DNA from: Methylobacterium sp. 2A
GTDB taxonomy: Bacteria; Pseudomonadota; Alphaproteobacteria; Rhizobiales; Beijerinckiaceae
Direction of reading: 5' to 3'
Length of the DNA stretch: 64,000 nucleotides
Assembly: GCF_009806555.1 (NCBI RefSeq)
Contig: NZ_VUOK01000052.1
Span: 62,001-126,000, forward strand
Part shown: positions 25,116-33,527 of the stretch, piece by piece
Layout of the letters: the number at the start of each line of letters is the position of its first letter
Numbering within the stretch: the stretch's first letter is position 1
Translations under genes and position numbers: made by a program
Notes under the pieces: generated by a model
What the model saw: only the letters and a program-made list of their open reading frames with translations
Told to the model about the DNA's origin: nothing
Databases searched by the model: none

Positions 25116-25245
25116 GCGCGGGTCTCGGCCTCGGAGCCGCGCCGGATGGACCCAGCCTCGCGCCACCCCCCTGATCGTCGCGCGCTTGTCGCCTACCTTG
25201 GAGCCAATCTAGGCTGTCGATGCTTCTCCGCGGGTGAGCCGATTC

Positions 25246-25887
25246 ATGTCGATCCGCGTCCCCGTCCCGCGCGGGGAAACCGGGAAGCACCGCCCGCCCA
25301 GTTTTGATTCGAACCGGAGAAGCTTGATGGTGGGAGCCACCGCACCCGCGGCCGCTGCACGAACCGACGAGCCGGTCCTCGTGAAGGTCACCTTCACGGT
25401 GAACGGCCAGCGCCGCGACCTCGAACTCGACACCCGCACCAGCCTGCTCGACGCCGCGCGCGAGCACCTGCACCTGACCGGCTCCAAGAAGGGCTGCGAT
25501 CACGGCCAGTGCGGCGCCTGCACGATGATCGTCGATGGACGGCGCATCAACGCCTGCCTGACGCTCGCGATCATGCACCAGGGTGCCGAAATCACCACGA
25601 TCGAGGGACTCGGCCAGCCGGACCACCTGCACCCGATGCAGGCCGCCTTCGTGAAACACGACGGCTACCAGTGCGGCTACTGCACGCCGGGCCAGATCTG
25701 CTCGGGCGTCGCCGTGCTGGAGGAGATCACGGCCGGCATCCCGAGCCACGTGACCGCCGACCTCGAGGCCGCGCCCCAGGTCACCGAGGCCGAGATCCGC
25801 GAGCGCATGAGCGGCAACATCTGCCGCTGCGGCGCCTATTCCAACATCGTCGCGGCGATGACCGAGGTGGCAGGAGCGCGGGCATGA
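25246..25887 (+). CDS. paoA: Aldehyde oxidoreductase, 2Fe-2S subunit
   Basis: 213 residues. The upstream start is preferred because it includes a twin-arginine signal, [16 protein letters not shown] (about 23-38), matching the exported PaoA of E. coli; ATGs at 25234 and 25327 are alternatives. The first [2Fe-2S] site is [10 protein letters not shown] with C in RINAC; the second is CGYC and CRC in the helical domain. The subunit passes electrons from the molybdenum site to FAD. It overlaps paoB by 4 nt and heads a three-gene operon. Confidence 0.9.
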   Translation: MSIRVPVPRGETGKHRPPSFDSNRRSLMVGATAPAAAARTDEPVLVKVTFTVNGQRRDLELDTRTSLLDAAREHLHLTGSKKGCDHGQCGACTMIVDGRRINACLTLAIMHQGAEITTIEGLGQPDHLHPMQAAFVKHDGYQCGYCTPGQICSGVAVLEEITAGIPSHVTADLEAAPQVTEAEIRERMSGNICRCGAYSNIVAAMTEVAGARA

Positions 25888-26834
25888 AGTCCTTCACGTA
25901 CGAGCGCCCCACCTCCCCCGCGGAGGCGGCCGCCGCCGTCGCGCGCACGCCGGAGGCGAGATTCATCGCCGGCGGCACCAACCTGCTCGACCTGATGAAG
26001 CTGCAGATCGAGACCCCGCGCCACCTCGTGGACGTGAACGGCCTCGGCCTCGACACGGTGGAGCCGACCGAGGAGGGGGGCCTGCGCATCGGTGCCCTGG
26101 TGCGCAACACCGACCTCGCGGCCCATCCGCGGGTGCGCAAGGATTACGGCGTCCTCGCCCGGGCGCTCCTCGCCGGCGCCTCCGGCCAGCTGCGCAACAA
26201 GGCGACCACCGCCGGCAACCTGCTCCAGCGGACCCGCTGCCCGTATTTCTATGACACCGCGCAGGCCTGCAACAAGCGCCAGCCGGGCTCCGGCTGCGCG
26301 GCGCTCGACGGGGTGAGCCGCCAGCTCGCGGTGATCGGCGGCAGCGAGGCCTGCATCGCCACCTATCCGGGCGACATGGCGGTGGCCATGCGGGTGCTCG
26401 ACGCCCAGGTCGAGACGATCGACGCCGCCGGCGCCGCGCGCAACATCCCGATCGCCGAGTTCCACCGCCTGCCCGGCGATGACCCTGCGCGCGACACGAA
26501 CCTCAAGCCCGGCGAGCTGATCACCGCGGTGACTTTGCCCAAGCCGGTGGCCGGCACGCATATCTACCGCAAGGTCCGCGACCGGGCGTCCTACGCCTTC
26601 GCGCTGGTCTCCGTGGCGGCGATCCTCCGCAAGGACGGCTCCGGCCACGTCGCCTTCGGCGGCGTCGCCCACAAGCCCTGGCGGGTGGAGGCGGCCGAGG
26701 CCGACCTGCCCAAGGGCGCGAAGGCCGTGACCGACAAGGTCTTCGCCGACGCCAAGCCGACCCACGAGAACGCCTACAAGCTGAAGCTCGCCGAGCGGAC
26801 CCTCGGCGCGGCGCTCAACCAAGCGAGGGCCTGA
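25884..26834 (+). CDS. paoB: Aldehyde oxidoreductase, FAD-binding subunit
   Basis: 316 residues, starting inside the paoA stop (ATGA). FAD-binding motifs of the xanthine dehydrogenase medium subunit are clear: [14 protein letters not shown] near residue 30 and [12 protein letters not shown] with the following [11 protein letters not shown]. Those cysteines match the extra [4Fe-4S] site described in PaoB. The C-terminal domain ([19 protein letters not shown]) closes the FAD site. The electrons may be passed to oxygen or a periplasmic acceptor. Four bases separate it from paoC. Confidence 0.92.
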   Translation: MKSFTYERPTSPAEAAAAVARTPEARFIAGGTNLLDLMKLQIETPRHLVDVNGLGLDTVEPTEEGGLRIGALVRNTDLAAHPRVRKDYGVLARALLAGASGQLRNKATTAGNLLQRTRCPYFYDTAQACNKRQPGSGCAALDGVSRQLAVIGGSEACIATYPGDMAVAMRVLDAQVETIDAAGAARNIPIAEFHRLPGDDPARDTNLKPGELITAVTLPKPVAGTHIYRKVRDRASYAFALVSVAAILRKDGSGHVAFGGVAHKPWRVEAAEADLPKGAKAVTDKVFADAKPTHENAYKLKLAERTLGAALNQARA

Positions 26835-26837
26835 GCC

Positions 26838-29057
26838 ATGAAGTTCGATTCCCCCGCCGGCCAGAACCCGATCGACCGCCTCAAGGTCGTGGGCCACGCC
26901 ACCGACCGGATCGACGGCAAGTACAAGACCAGCGGCACCGCCCCCTACGCCTATGAGCGCCACGACGTGGCGCCGGACGCCGCCTACGGCTACGTGCTCG
27001 GCTCCGCCATCGCCAAGGGCCGGGTGCGCAGCATCGATACGGCCTCGGCCCGGCAGGCCCCCGGCGTGATCGGCGTGGTCACCACCCTCGACACGCCCCG
27101 GATCGAGCGCGGCGTGATGAACGTCGCCTACCTGTTCGGCGGCGACGTGATCCAGCACTACCATCAGGCGATCGCCGTGGTGGTGGCCGAGACCTTCGAG
27201 CAGGCCCGGGCGGCCTCCTTCCTGGTGACGGTCGATTACGCCCCGGACGACGGCGCGTTCGATCTCGCCGCCGCGGCCAAGACCGCCGAGCCCGTTCCGG
27301 CCGATAGCGGCGAGGGCAGCGGCGGGAACGGCGAGGAGCGGGTCGGCGACTTCGAGGGCGCCTTCGCGCAGGCCCCGGTCACGCTCGATGCGACCTACAC
27401 GACCGCCGACGAGAGCCACGCCATGATGGAGCCGCACGCCACGACGGCGGCCTGGGACGGCGACAAGGTCACGCTCTGGACCGCCAACCAGATGATCGGC
27501 TGGGGCCATGGCAGCCTCGCCAAGATGCTCGGCCTGCCGAAGGACAAGGTCCGGCTCGACGCGCCCTATGTCGGCGGCGGCTTCGGCGGCAAGCTGTTCG
27601 TGCGCGCCGACGCGGTGCTGGCGGCGCTCGCCGCCAAGGCGGTCGGGCGCCCGGTGAAGGTGGCGCTGACGCGTCCGCTGATCGCCAACAACACCACGCA
27701 CCGGCCGGCCACGATCCAGCGGGTGCGCATCGGCGCGACGCAGGACGGCACCATCACGGCGATCGCGCACGAGAGCGTTTCCGGCAACCTGCCGGACGGC
27801 GATCCCGAGACGGCGGTGAACCAGACCAAGTACCTCTATGCGGGCCAGAACCGCCTGACCGCCATGAAGCTCGCCCGGCTCGACCTGCCCGAGGGCAACG
27901 CCATGCGGGCGCCCGGCGAGGCCCCGGGGCTGGCCGTGCTCGAAATCGCCATGGACGAGATGGCGGAAAAGCTCGGGATGGATCCGGTGGAGTTCCGCAT
28001 CCGCAACGACACGCAGGTCGTGCCGACCCAGCCGGATCTGCGCTTCTCGCAGCGCGACCTCGTCGGCTGCCTCAAGCTCGGCGCGGAAAAATTCGGCTGG
28101 GCCAAGCGCAACCCGAAACCCGGGCAGGTCCGGGACGGGCAATGGCTCGTCGGCCTCGGCATGGCGGCGGCGTTCCGCGACAACATGGTGATGAAGTCGG
28201 GCGCGAGGGTGCGGCTCGGCGCCGACGGCACGGTCACGGTCGAGACCGACATGACCGACATCGGCACCGGCAGCTACACGATCATCGCGCAGACCGCGGC
28301 CGAGATGATGGGCGTGCCCCTCGACAAGGTGGCGGTGCGATTGGGCGACTCGGACTTCCCGGTTTCGTCCGGATCCGGGGGGCAGTTCGGCGCCAATTCC
28401 TCGACCGCCGGCGTCTACGCGGCCTGCGTGCGCCTGCGGGAGGCGGTCGCGCAGAAGCTCGGCTTCAACGCCACCGACGCGGTGTTCGAGGAGGGACAGG
28501 TTCGGGCCGGCAACCGCGCCATCCCGCTGGCCCAGGCCGCGTCCGACGGCGAGCTGGCCGCCGAGGACACGATCGAGTTCGGCAAGTTCTCCAAGACGCA
28601 GCAGGTCTCGACCTTCGGGGCGCATTTCGTCGAGGTCGGCGTGGACGTTGACACCGCCGAGGTGCGGGTGCGGCGGATGCTGGCGGTCTGCGCGGCCGGG
28701 CGGATCCTCAACCCGAAATCGGCCCGCAGCCAGGTCATCGGCGGGATGGTCATGGGCACGGGCGCGGCCCTGATGGAGGAGCTGGCGGTCGATACCAAGC
28801 GCGGCTTCTTCGCCAACCACGATCTCGCCGGCTACGAGGTGCCGGTCCACGCCGACATCCCGCACCAGGAGGTGATCTTCCTCGACGAGGTCGATCCGAT
28901 GTCCTCGCCGATGAAGGCGAAGGGCGTGGGCGAGCTCGGCTTCTCGGGGATCGCCGCCGCGGTGGCGAACGCGGTCTACAACGCCACCGGCATCCGGGTG
29001 CGGGACTATCCGATCACCCTCGACAAGCTGATCGACCGCATGCCGGACGCGGCCTGA
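26838..29057 (+). CDS. paoC: Aldehyde oxidoreductase, molybdenum-binding subunit
   Basis: 739 residues, the full length for PaoC. N-terminal aldehyde-oxidase domain (HATDRIDGKYKTSGTAPYAYE), then Mo-pterin contacts: GGGFGGKL, RAPGEAPGLAVLE, GSGGQFGANSSTAG, and the catalytic Glu in the C-terminal motif KGVGELGFSG. PaoABC oxidises aromatic and other aldehydes to acids, a detoxifying function in the periplasm. It would need a molybdenum cytosine dinucleotide chaperone (PaoD/XdhC type), none of which is in this window. A repeat element lies about 50 nt after the stop. Confidence 0.93.
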   Translation: MKFDSPAGQNPIDRLKVVGHATDRIDGKYKTSGTAPYAYERHDVAPDAAYGYVLGSAIAKGRVRSIDTASARQAPGVIGVVTTLDTPRIERGVMNVAYLFGGDVIQHYHQAIAVVVAETFEQARAASFLVTVDYAPDDGAFDLAAAAKTAEPVPADSGEGSGGNGEERVGDFEGAFAQAPVTLDATYTTADESHAMMEPHATTAAWDGDKVTLWTANQMIGWGHGSLAKMLGLPKDKVRLDAPYVGGGFGGKLFVRADAVLAALAAKAVGRPVKVALTRPLIANNTTHRPATIQRVRIGATQDGTITAIAHESVSGNLPDGDPETAVNQTKYLYAGQNRLTAMKLARLDLPEGNAMRAPGEAPGLAVLEIAMDEMAEKLGMDPVEFRIRNDTQVVPTQPDLRFSQRDLVGCLKLGAEKFGWAKRNPKPGQVRDGQWLVGLGMAAAFRDNMVMKSGARVRLGADGTVTVETDMTDIGTGSYTIIAQTAAEMMGVPLDKVAVRLGDSDFPVSSGSGGQFGANSSTAGVYAACVRLREAVAQKLGFNATDAVFEEGQVRAGNRAIPLAQAASDGELAAEDTIEFGKFSKTQQVSTFGAHFVEVGVDVDTAEVRVRRMLAVCAAGRILNPKSARSQVIGGMVMGTGAALMEELAVDTKRGFFANHDLAGYEVPVHADIPHQEVIFLDEVDPMSSPMKAKGVGELGFSGIAAAVANAVYNATGIRVRDYPITLDKLIDRMPDAA

Positions 29058-29591
29058 TCGCGGGGGGCGCCTACGCGGGTTCGCAGGAGGCAGGCGCTGG
29101 GCACGCGCCCTCCCTCCCCCGCAACGGGGGAGGGGGACGCGCGGTACCGACTTCCGGTGTGTGAAGATCGCAACGCTTGGGCCAGGGGACCGGCCCCTTC
29201 AAGCGCGCGCGAGCCCGCCGATACATCAAACCGATCCATCAAACCTATGTCGCTCGTAGTCCTACGGGGTGAGCGAGGTCGGTTTCCGGGAAGCGGCTCT
29301 CGAGCCGCCCCGAGACGGATGCCGATATCGCTCAAATCCGCGCCCGCCGCGCAAGCTAAAGGCGCCAATGCGGCTCCGGGAATGAGAGACTAAATTTCAT
29401 GTCATAAAAGACGATCGCCACCAGATCGTGACCGGAGGGCGGCCAATACCTCCGCTTCTGCCGGGAATGTGAAGGTGGTGAGCCGTTCGGTGGCCGCTGA
29501 ACCGGAACGCTTTCGGCGGATACCGGGTTTCCGGCCGCGCACGACGTGCGGTCCGCGAGACCGGTGCGCTGTTCCTCCAGGGAGCCCGTCA
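29058..29591. other. Intergenic region after paoC
   Basis: About 530 nt. It contains a short copy of the GC-rich inverted repeat (29104-29142) and a near-match to a sigma-EcfG promoter at 29504-29529 (GGAAC, 17 nt, GGTT) ahead of the poly-His gene. No other gene was seen. Confidence 0.45.
29104..29142. repeat. GC-rich inverted repeat, copy 2 (short form)
   Basis: CTCCCCCG pairs with CGGGGGAG around a CAA loop, with GCG and CGC flanks, 47 nt after the paoC stop codon. It could terminate or stabilise the paoABC mRNA. Same family as the element at 23226. Confidence 0.6.
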
Positions 29592-29975
29592 ATGGACAAG
29601 ACAGTCGCTGGCCTCGTCGGGGCCGTCACCCTTCTGGCCGCCGTCGATCCGGCCCAGGCCGCAATGCCGGCTCCGGTCCGGTTGCAGGCGGCGATGCAGG
29701 CCGAGAGCTATGCCGACCTCCTGAAGCCGATTCCCGATGCGGTGGCGCTTCTCAAGGAATCCGACGCGGCGGCGCAGGCCGAACCCCTGCCGGCCGCCTC
29801 AGAGAGCGATGCCACGGTCCAGCAGGCACAATATTACTATCACCACCACCATCATCACCATCACCGGTTCTTCCGGCCGTTCTACCACCACCATCACCAT
29901 CATCACCGGTATTTCCGGCGGTACCATCACCATCACCACCATCATCACGGGTATTACGTCCCGTACGGGTACTGA
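29592..29975 (+). CDS. Secreted poly-histidine protein
   Basis: 127 residues. The ATG at 29592 opens a signal peptide, MDKTVAGLVGAVTLLAAVDPAQA. The mid part (AAMPAPVRLQAAMQAESYADLL) is ordinary, but the last 47 residues hold three runs of 8, 7 and 8 His separated by Phe/Tyr/Arg turns (RFFRPFY, RYFRRY), ending GYYVPYGY. The three blocks are repeats of one unit. Such tails bind Ni, Zn, Cu or Co, so a periplasmic metal buffer or sensor is plausible. The CAC/CAT coding tracts may slip and vary in length between strains. Confidence 0.75.
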   Translation: MDKTVAGLVGAVTLLAAVDPAQAAMPAPVRLQAAMQAESYADLLKPIPDAVALLKESDAAAQAEPLPAASESDATVQQAQYYYHHHHHHHHRFFRPFYHHHHHHHRYFRRYHHHHHHHHGYYVPYGY

Positions 29976-29981
29976 GCAGCC

Positions 29982-30007
29982 CGGCGGGGGCGCCCGGGCC
30001 CCCGCCG
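29982..30007. terminator. Bidirectional GC-rich hairpin
   Basis: CGGCGGGGG (29982-29990) pairs with CCCCCGCCG (29999-30007) around 8 nt, between the convergent poly-His and DUF6065-like genes. Confidence 0.6.
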
Positions 30008-30018
30008 CAGCCCTGCCG

Positions 30019-30732
30019 TCAGCCCTGGCTCTTGGCCGCCCCCAGGATGCGCCGGTAGGTCCCATCGAACACCGTGTTGGTCGCCGAGGTCCATTGCGAA
30101 TCCGCCGACAGCGTGTGCCGGCTCGCGTAGATGCGCCGCGACTGCAATTCGCGCTCGGCGGCCTCGTCCTCCGGCATCGGCACGAGCTCGAACTCCGCGT
30201 CCACCGGCACGACGGTAATCTGCATGAACGGCTCGCCCTGCCGGAACACATGGGTGCGCCCCTCGTCGGGGGCCTTGAACACCATGAAGTACATCATCGG
30301 CCACCAGTGGCGCAGGAGCGCCGGCACCGCGACCGGCACGGTCCCGGTCCGGTCGGTGTAGAAGCGCGGATGCGGTTCGGTCCGGATCGCCCAGCCCTCC
30401 TCCACCTTCAGGTCGAGGAGGATCTGGTAGGTGTAGTAGGCCTCGCCGAAGCTCCGGAACGGCGGCCATTGGAGGCCGGGCTCGGGCGGCGGCCCGAAAT
30501 CGCCTTCGAAGACGAGTCGGCCCTCCCGCGTGCTGACGCGCAGCTCGGGCTCGTAGGGATAGAACAGCTCGATCCCCGCCTTGGCGGCCTCCGAGAAGGG
30601 GATGCAGTGCCAGGCATATTCCTGCGATCCGTCCGTCCGGGGCTCCGGCTGCCCGGCCCAGCCCGGGATCTCGAGCCGCGTGCGGCGCGGGCGCAGGCCC
30701 GGCTCGTTCAGCCTGAACTTGACCTGCCGCAT
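30019..30732 (-). CDS. DUF6065-like hypothetical protein
   Basis: 237 residues from MRQVKFRLNEPGL. The sequence has many aromatic and Pro residues with conserved-looking runs: YAWHCIPFSEAAKAGIELFYPYEPELRV, YQILLDLKVEEGWAIRTEPHPRFYTD and WWPMMYFMVFKAPDEGR. These recall the poorly studied DUF6065 proteins (around 240 residues) that sit in metal-dependent oxygenase neighbourhoods; I make this assignment from memory of the motifs and it is tentative. No signal peptide or membrane segment is present. It is divergent from the receiver gene at 30960. Confidence 0.6.
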   Translation of the reverse strand: MRQVKFRLNEPGLRPRRTRLEIPGWAGQPEPRTDGSQEYAWHCIPFSEAAKAGIELFYPYEPELRVSTREGRLVFEGDFGPPPEPGLQWPPFRSFGEAYYTYQILLDLKVEEGWAIRTEPHPRFYTDRTGTVPVAVPALLRHWWPMMYFMVFKAPDEGRTHVFRQGEPFMQITVVPVDAEFELVPMPEDEAAERELQSRRIYASRHTLSADSQWTSATNTVFDGTYRRILGAAKSQG

Positions 30733-30959
30733 GCTGATACTCCCCGGCGATCCGGCTCCCGCGGAGCCGCTCCGCAACGCGTCCGGGCGGGCGTCCTGCC
30801 GCCCGGCTGCTTCGCGACGTGCTCTAACTCGCGATCCCCTGTTCCGGTTCGCCGCCCGGACGGCCCGGCTCCACCCCGCCACGGCAACGTGACCGGACGC
30901 GAACCGGCACAGACCGGGTCCGGCCGCGTTGATGCGGCACCTTTCGCTTGGAGATCCCA

Positions 30960-31406
30960 ATGGCGGACCCGTTTGCGCCGCAGCCCGCGGTGCTGTTGGT
31001 CGAGGACGATCCGGTGCAGCTCATGGAGGCGGCCGCCGCCCTGCGGGAGGCTGGATACGCGGTGGCCGAGGCCTCCACCGTCGCGGCGGCGCAGGCGCAT
31101 CTGGCCGCCCGGCCCGAACTCGTCGCCATGGTGGCGGATGTCGATCTCGCGGGCGCGCCGCTCACCGGATTTTCCCTCGCCAAGGCGGTGGCGGCGCGCT
31201 GGCCCGAGCGCGCGATCCTGATCGTGTCGGGGCTCGTCTGGCCGGCCGAGGGGGAGATGCCGATGGGGGCGGGTTACCTGCGCAAGCCGTTCACCGCGGA
31301 CGGGCTGGCGAAGGCCCTGCGGGCGGTGCTCACGGCGCGGGGCCTGGAGGGGCCCGGTGCCGTGCCCGATCTCCGCCCGGCGGGAGGCGCGCAGGATCCG
31401 CGTTGA
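30960..31406 (+). CDS. Single-domain response regulator
   Basis: 148 residues. Receiver features: Glu15-Asp16-Asp17 (LLVEDDPVQ), phospho-acceptor Asp60 in VADVDLAG, Ser in LIVSGLVW and Lys in YLRKPFTA. About 30 residues of Pro/Gly-rich tail follow and no output domain. GGAG lies near the ATG at 30960. No kinase gene is adjacent, so its partner is elsewhere. It resembles the receivers at 36151 and 63590 in using a VADVDL/SDVVMPG-type acid pocket. Confidence 0.88.
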   Translation: MADPFAPQPAVLLVEDDPVQLMEAAAALREAGYAVAEASTVAAAQAHLAARPELVAMVADVDLAGAPLTGFSLAKAVAARWPERAILIVSGLVWPAEGEMPMGAGYLRKPFTADGLAKALRAVLTARGLEGPGAVPDLRPAGGAQDPR

Positions 31407-31448
31407 CGCCGCTCCCCCGGCCCGCCGGCGAAGGGGGTTGGAGGCCGA

Positions 31449-31661
31449 TCAGGCGCCGCCTGCGCTCGTCTCCGCGTCGCCGTCATCCGACAGGAGCCAG
31501 TCGGGCAGGCCGGGAATGACCTCTCCGGCGATTGCGCCGGCGCTCTCAAGGGCTCGACCGGCCTTCGCCTCGGGGCTTTCCGCCCGAACCTCCGCAAACA
31601 GCTTACGGGCCAGACGGTCGAGTTCCTCGTCCGAGAGCTGCTGCGCGTTCGGATCCACCAT
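31449..31661 (-). CDS. Small acidic hypothetical protein (70 aa)
   Basis: 70 residues, with an excellent GAGGAGG ahead of the ATG. A first helix (SDEELDRLARKLFAEVRAESPEAKAGRALE) and a hydrophobic-to-acidic end (AGEVIPGLPDWLLSDDGDAE). Predicted soluble. Similar short acidic proteins are frequent in Methylobacterium but have no assigned role. It converges on the receiver gene. Confidence 0.6.
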   Translation of the reverse strand: MVDPNAQQLSDEELDRLARKLFAEVRAESPEAKAGRALESAGAIAGEVIPGLPDWLLSDDGDAETSAGGA

Positions 31662-32075
31662 CGGATACCTCCTCGACGGAGTGGGTCGCCCCGCTGGGTG
31701 CGGGATATCCGGATAACAGGCCGCGCCGTCCGCCAGAGCGCATCGGACGGCAGAATCCTGCGCTGCGGTTAGCCGGCCGTATGCGGGGCTGCGGCGGATA
31801 TGTCCCGAAGCGGGAGCGCTCCGCCGGGAGAGCGTTGGCCGGCGGGTCCGATCGCCCGTCCGGGCGGCGGAACATATTTCCCAGATCTGATCACCGTAAA
31901 ATGCAGTAACGATCCTGTTATCCCGATCCCGTCTCCGTGTTTCGGAAAGTAAACGAGGTGTGGCAGCGCACGTTCTGCATACCTTTGCATGCCGATTACG
32001 GATCTCGGGCGTGCGGCTCGGGTTCACCGACGCAGCCGGATCCACCCGGCCCATTCGCTCCCTCAGGAGATCCCA
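31662..32075. other. Intergenic region between divergent small genes
   Basis: About 410 nt, carrying promoters for both small genes. The part near 31870-31970 is AT-richer (for example CATATTTCCCAGATCTG). No other gene or repeat was recognised. Confidence 0.4.
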
Positions 32076-32366
32076 GTGACGCGCTTGACCCTCGCCACCG
32101 CCCTCATGGCGGCCCTGGCGACCCCCGCCTTCGCGCAGGTCGTCGAGACACCCACCGACACCCAGGTTTTCATACCCCCCGGGGCGCCCGGCCTGGTCAC
32201 GCGCCAGACCAATTCGACGGGCGACGCGGGCGCCGCCACCTATTCGCCGACCGGCCGTGCGGCCGACGGGATCGAGACGGACTCGGCGGCCGCCGGCAAC
32301 GAGGATCAGCCCTCCCGGGTCGGCTCGATCGGCAGCGGCGGCGCCGGCGGCAACGGCGGCGGCTGA
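32076..32366 (+). CDS. Small secreted Gly-rich protein
   Basis: 96 residues from a GTG preceded by AGGAG. A clear signal peptide, MTRLTLATALMAALATPAFAQ, with a cut after FAQ. The mature part is Thr/Ser/Gly-rich (VVETPTDTQVFIPPGAPGLVTR ... GSGGAGGNGGG) and probably extended in the periplasm. No family is known. A perfect hairpin follows the stop. Confidence 0.6.
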   Translation: MTRLTLATALMAALATPAFAQVVETPTDTQVFIPPGAPGLVTRQTNSTGDAGAATYSPTGRAADGIETDSAAAGNEDQPSRVGSIGSGGAGGNGGG

Positions 32367-32383
32367 GAACCACCCGATTACTG

Positions 32384-32416
32384 CGCACCCCGTCCCCGGC
32401 TCGGCGCCGGGGTGCG
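32384..32416. terminator. Bidirectional hairpin between convergent genes
   Basis: CGCACCCCG (32384-32392) pairs exactly with CGGGGTGCG (32408-32416), placed between the stops at 32366 (+) and 32419 (-). Confidence 0.55.
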
Positions 32417-32418
32417 TG

Positions 32419-33111
32419 TCATCCGGCGCGGCGCCCGCAGCGGATATAGGCGGCGGTGCCCCACGCGCTCGTCCAGGTCAGGCGATCGCCCTCGACGACG
32501 AGGCGGACATGGGACGACCAGCGGCGGTCCTGGCCGGCGCAATCGGCCGCCATGGTCCAGACGTTGCCCGAGCGGCGCGTGTCGCGGAACGTGCAGAGCG
32601 TGTCGCCGGCCCTGGCGCGTTCGGACGTGATCGTGGCCGGCAGGTAGCCGTGCCGGCGCGACGGGGCGCCGCAGGCCTCGGCCGTCGGCCCCCAGGTCCC
32701 GACATAAGTCCCGACATAATCGGCGCTCGGGCGGGATGGCGCGGCCGATCCGGCCGGCGGAGCGGCGAGGGCCGCCGGGGGCGGTGCGGGCGGCGTCTCG
32801 GCCGCGGGGCTTGTCGCCGGGATGAGAACGCCCGCCGGTTCCCCGGGCTGCGCGAACGCCAGGGCGCGGCGCGGCAGATCTTCCGGCTGGTCGATCAGCG
32901 GTTCCCCGACGGTCAGAGGCGTCGGCGTCCGGAACGGCATGTCCTCGGTCAGATAGGCGGCGCAGTAGGCGAACAGGCCGATCCAGCCCGCGACGAGGAC
33001 GATCTGAGGCGCGCAGGAGCGCCGGCCTTCGTGCGGAGAGTCGACGGCCGGCCCCGCCAGAACGATCGCCGTCACCTCACCCCTCCTCGCGCTGCCCCGC
33101 GGGGCCATCAC
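32419..33111 (-). CDS. Membrane-anchored envelope protein with Cys-rich C-terminal domain
   Basis: 230 residues. An N-terminal hydrophobic helix (APQIVLVAGWIGLFAYCAAYL, about 34-54) is a signal anchor. A Pro/Ala-rich linker (about 90-130) leads to a compact C-terminal domain starting YVGTWGPTAEACG, with Cys in EACG, TLCTF, ADCAG and IRCG arranged like two disulfides. This is the pattern of a small periplasmic beta-domain found in several Rhizobiales proteins. Its role is unknown. The upstream region shared with the coiled-coil cluster contains CtrA-like boxes 96-130 nt from its start. Confidence 0.6.
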   Translation of the reverse strand: MMAPRGSARRGEVTAIVLAGPAVDSPHEGRRSCAPQIVLVAGWIGLFAYCAAYLTEDMPFRTPTPLTVGEPLIDQPEDLPRRALAFAQPGEPAGVLIPATSPAAETPPAPPPAALAAPPAGSAAPSRPSADYVGTYVGTWGPTAEACGAPSRRHGYLPATITSERARAGDTLCTFRDTRRSGNVWTMAADCAGQDRRWSSHVRLVVEGDRLTWTSAWGTAAYIRCGRRAG

Positions 33112-33206
33112 CGGGCCTGGACCCTGAACTCAGTTTTCGTCACCCGGAAGCTACACCGGGCGCCCGAGATCGAGAGCTTCTCAGTATCGGGCCATGGACT
33201 GGTTTA

Positions 33207-33239
33207 TTAACGTCGGGTAAATCGTTAACGATACGTTAA
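33207..33239. promoter_or_regulatory. Tandem CtrA-type boxes
   Basis: TTAA-CGATACG-TTAA at 33225-33239 is an exact match to the CtrA consensus TTAA-N7-TTAA. TTAA-CGTCGGG-TAAA at 33207-33221 is a three-quarter match on the same helical face 18 bp away. The pair lies about 100 nt ahead of the envelope gene and 290 nt ahead of the coiled-coil gene. Confidence 0.55.
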
Positions 33240-33477
33240 TGGCCGAGTCGGCTCCGGTTCCGGCAGGTGCGGCATGCCCGATGCCCCGTCGGCGCCGGCC
33301 TGTGGGACAGGGTGGAACACGCGCCGTCCCGGGCCGGCGGACGGCGCCGGATGACGCGGCTCGGGCCGGTCGCACGAAGTCCTTCGGACGCCCGGAAGCC
33401 CTGTGCAGAGTCCCCGGCAGTCTCGGCCTGTGAACCGCGAAGTAGAGAGCAAAATATCGCTCGACAGTGATATAGGT
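33240..33477. other. Intergenic region between the CtrA-type boxes
   Basis: About 240 nt of GC-rich DNA between the two box sites. No gene or repeat was recognised. The last 60 nt before 33478 are AT-richer and are the likely core promoter of the coiled-coil gene. Confidence 0.4.
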
Positions 33478-33492
33478 TTAAGATCTAGTTAA
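33478..33492. promoter_or_regulatory. CtrA-type box ahead of coiled-coil gene
   Basis: TTAA-GATCTAG-TTAA, an exact TTAA-N7-TTAA match, 36 nt before the ATG at 33528. Its position near the core promoter would suit activation or repression of the coiled-coil operon. Confidence 0.55.
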
Positions 33493-33527
33493 TTCGCCCG
33501 GATTGTGGGCGCGCGCGAGCTCGTTTC

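Noticed and set aside
25836-28865. Open frame of about 1000 codons on the minus strand
   Set aside because: Antisense shadow of paoBC; the paoC protein is full length with all motifs.
29504-29529. Possible sigma-EcfG promoter before the poly-His gene
   Set aside because: The -10 element reads GGTT rather than CGTT; only one side matches, so it is not called.
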